Translations under genes and position numbers: made by a program | The notes under the pieces: generated by a model | Told to the model about the DNA's origin: nothing | Databases searched by the model: none | Seen by the model: only the letters and a program-made list of their open reading frames with translations | Shown here: in pieces, positions 59,103-60,791 of the stretch | How positions within the stretch are numbered: the stretch's first letter is position 1 | Layout of the letters: each line of letters opens with the position of its first letter | Virus record (IMG/VR): IMGVR_UViG_3300023313_000007 | Location: 1 to 60,791 of that record | Length of the DNA stretch: 60,791 nt | Reading direction: 5' to 3' (one strand) | DNA from: a virus

Positions 59103-60791
59103 TTGAATAGTAAGACCCCACTTTGGACTGGAGCATGTGCTGTATTTAAGGACACTAAAGCCTTAAGGGATAAACATACCCATATTTCAAGATTTGATGA
59201 TGCGTACACTAATTATAAAGTTAAAGATGGTAATATTTATTTACCTAGAGAGTCCTACCCTATGGGGGAGGATAAGAGATGCACAGGTATGCCTGTGTCC
59301 TACCCAGACCCATTACTAGGGGCTAGGAATAAAGAGCAGGAAAGGTTGTTAGCTGAGAGCTTAAAACTATTCGCAAAGGATGAATCTCATATTCTACAAG
59401 CCTCTACAGGCATTGGTAAGTGTCATGGGGTAGATACCCCTATCCTTATGTATGATGGAACCCTTAAGGTAGTACAGGACATTAGAAACGGGGATACCGT
59501 TATGGGAGCGCACTCTGACCTCAAAGTAGTTTCTGGAGTCACTACAGGAACAGAGAAGATGTACAAAGTTACCCCTACAACAGGAGACCCTTTTACTTGT
59601 AACTCCAGCCATATCCTAAGCCTAAAGTCCTTATCTTGCCCTGTAGAGAATAACACCCTTAATATTAGCCTAAAGGACTACCTAGATACTTCTGATAGTT
59701 TTAAGACAGACTGGAAGCTCTGGAGTACTGGGGTAGAATTTAGTCACAGTACTTCAACCCCTGCTGACCCCTATGCTTTAGGATTGTTACTAACAGGGTG
59801 CAAGACCCAGCACTGTACTCAGTTGTGTGGTACGGAGGTAGTATCTACAGCCTATGCCTACCTAAGCGAGCATACGGCCTCTACTGGGGGCATCCCCTAT
59901 GAATATAAGACCTCCACCAGAGAGACAAGGTTACAGGTACTAGCAGGTATTATTGATATGCTAGGAGCCCCTGTAGGATGCAGTTATACTGTCTATGTGC
60001 CAGACCCTATATTAGCCTCTGATATAGTATTTTTAAGTAGAAGCTTAGGATTATCTTGTGCTATTAGTGCAGCCACTATTACCCTAGATGGAGATGTACA
60101 AGAGATACCTACACTGCTTACCAGAACCCCCCACCTATCTGATGAAGAATACTCCACCACAGCCTTTAAAGTTACAGCTTTAGGAGAAGGGGAGTATTAT
60201 GGTTTTTGCGTACAAGGAGATGGGCTGTACCTATTAGGAGACTTCACCGTAACTCACAATACTTTTTTAGGTGTAACTATTGCTCAATCTTTAGGGTTAA
60301 AAACTCTAATAGTAGTGCCAAAACAAGATATTATGTATCAGTGGAGAGATGCCTGTAAGAAATTTTTAGGACTAAAATCTGAAGATATAGGGTATATACA
60401 GGCAGACACTTGTGATGTCCTAGGAAAGACTATTGTACTTGGGATGGTACACTCCTTATGTAAAGATAAGTACCCCTCACATATTAAAAGGGAATTTGGA
60501 TTAGTAGTCTATGATGAAATACAGGTTATGGGGGCTGAAGGGTTTAGCTCAGCCTGTGGAATGTATAACTCTAAGTACCGATTAGGGCTGTCTGCCACTC
60601 CTTATAGGTCAGATGGGAAAGAGCACATCTTTAAAGAGCATATTGGGGAGATAAAGGTTGTCAGCTCCTCCTTAACTCTAGTCCCTAAGATTATAACTAT
60701 GCCAAGCTCGTTTAAATTGCCTAGAAGGGTTAAAGAAGTTAGAGATAAGTTTACAGGCAGAATGACACGAGTACTAGCCCCTATCCCTGTA
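59103..60791 (+). CDS. SF2 DNA helicase (UvsW-like) with intein, runs off the window
   Basis: Starts at TTG 59103 with GGAGG upstream; open to the window edge (563 residues seen). Residues 1-106 precede Walker A ASTGIGK-T, which is split by a 280-residue intein. After it come motif Ia IVVPKQDIMYQW, motif II VVYDEIQVM, motif III GLSATPYRSDG, so this is a superfamily 2 helicase of the UvsW/SSL2-like class used in recombination-dependent replication. The C-terminal RecA domain lies beyond the window. Confidence 0.85.
   Translation, partial: MNSKTPLWTGACAVFKDTKALRDKHTHISRFDDAYTNYKVKDGNIYLPRESYPMGEDKRCTGMPVSYPDPLLGARNKEQERLLAESLKLFAKDESHILQASTGIGKCHGVDTPILMYDGTLKVVQDIRNGDTVMGAHSDLKVVSGVTTGTEKMYKVTPTTGDPFTCNSSHILSLKSLSCPVENNTLNISLKDYLDTSDSFKTDWKLWSTGVEFSHSTSTPADPYALGLLLTGCKTQHCTQLCGTEVVSTAYAYLSEHTASTGGIPYEYKTSTRETRLQVLAGIIDMLGAPVGCSYTVYVPDPILASDIVFLSRSLGLSCAISAATITLDGDVQEIPTLLTRTPHLSDEEYSTTAFKVTALGEGEYYGFCVQGDGLYLLGDFTVTHNTFLGVTIAQSLGLKTLIVVPKQDIMYQWRDACKKFLGLKSEDIGYIQADTCDVLGKTIVLGMVHSLCKDKYPSHIKREFGLVVYDEIQVMGAEGFSSACGMYNSKYRLGLSATPYRSDGKEHIFKEHIGEIKVVSSSLTLVPKIITMPSSFKLPRRVKEVRDKFTGRMTRVLAPIPV
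59421..60260 (+). mobile_element. Intein in helicase Walker A with degenerate endonuclease
   Basis: From Cys1 (TGT 59421) to Asn (AAT 60258), Thr+1, 280 residues. Block A CHGVDTPILMYDGTLK, block B TCNSSHILSL, C-terminus GDFTVTHN. LAGLIDADG motifs are decayed: ALGLLLTGC and LAGIIDMLGA have both lost the catalytic Asp. Splicing residues are intact, as needed for helicase function. Confidence 0.85.

Noticed and set aside
1-60791. tRNA genes and integrase/repressor (lysogeny) functions
   Set aside because: No cloverleaf-like sequence or recombinase/repressor motifs were seen; gaps between genes are too short for tRNAs.

Overview
The window is most of a lytic tailed phage (siphovirus-like) genome from a Gram-negative host. 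Every gene I can support is on the + strand. Genes are packed end to end with many ATGA-type overlaps, and no gene-free stretch exceeds about 150 bases. The Gram-negative host is inferred from an i-spanin/o-spanin lysis pair, AGGAGG ribosome binding sites, sigma70-type TTGACA promoters and a CsrA-like gene. I see no integrase, repressor, tRNA, CRISPR array or methyltransferase. No terminase gene is present, and the last gene runs off the right edge, so part of the genome lies outside the window. The first 20 bases (a G run) look like a sequencing or assembly artefact.

Layout. (1) 0.05-5.8 kb: dUTPase, small zinc-binding proteins, a CsrA-like protein with a large insertion, and a family A DNA polymerase broken over two genes. 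(2) 5.9-16.3 kb: head module with PBSX-like portal, MuF-like minor head protein, XkdF-like protease, scaffold-like protein, major capsid protein, connectors, tail completion and terminator proteins, and tail tube. A Vsr-like homing endonuclease sits behind the capsid gene. (3) 16.4-28.3 kb: tail assembly chaperone with a -1 frameshift extension, tape measure, and baseplate or tail-tip proteins. (4) 28.3-43 kb: very large adhesion proteins, namely an Asp-box plus YadA-like fibre and a 1370-residue QAGD-repeat fibre with an embedded discoidin-like domain. Two different sulfotransferases, an HNH endonuclease and several small structural or membrane proteins are interleaved. (5) 43-45.5 kb: lysis cassette (papain-like hydrolase, amidase endolysin, holin-like membrane proteins, overlapping spanins). 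(6) 45.5-60.8 kb: early/replication region with AAA+ ATPase, replication initiator, DnaB helicase, about 19 small accessory genes, primase, ssDNA-binding protein and a UvsW-like helicase, driven by a small family of TTGACA promoters.

The most striking biology is protein splicing. There are four inteins, each placed at a catalytic motif of a replication enzyme. (a) An intein in the polymerase QNIP-like motif is encoded as two overlapping genes, so it is either a trans-splicing split intein or a one-base indel. (b) An intein in polymerase motif B carries an HNH endonuclease in a different reading frame from the intein itself. (c) A class 3 (Ala1, W-C-T) intein with an apparently intact LAGLIDADG domain lies in the DnaB Walker A motif. 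(d) An intein with degenerate LAGLIDADG motifs lies in the Walker A of the last helicase. With two free-standing endonucleases this is an unusually heavy load of homing elements.

Two genome-wide signals also stand out. Reading by eye I found no GATC, no ACGT and, apart from the artefactual first bases, no CCGG, while CTAG is abundant. This looks like avoidance of several restriction specificities. Second, codon use and CTAG density change sharply at about 34-38 kb and again at 52-55.6 kb, pointing to mosaic acquisition.
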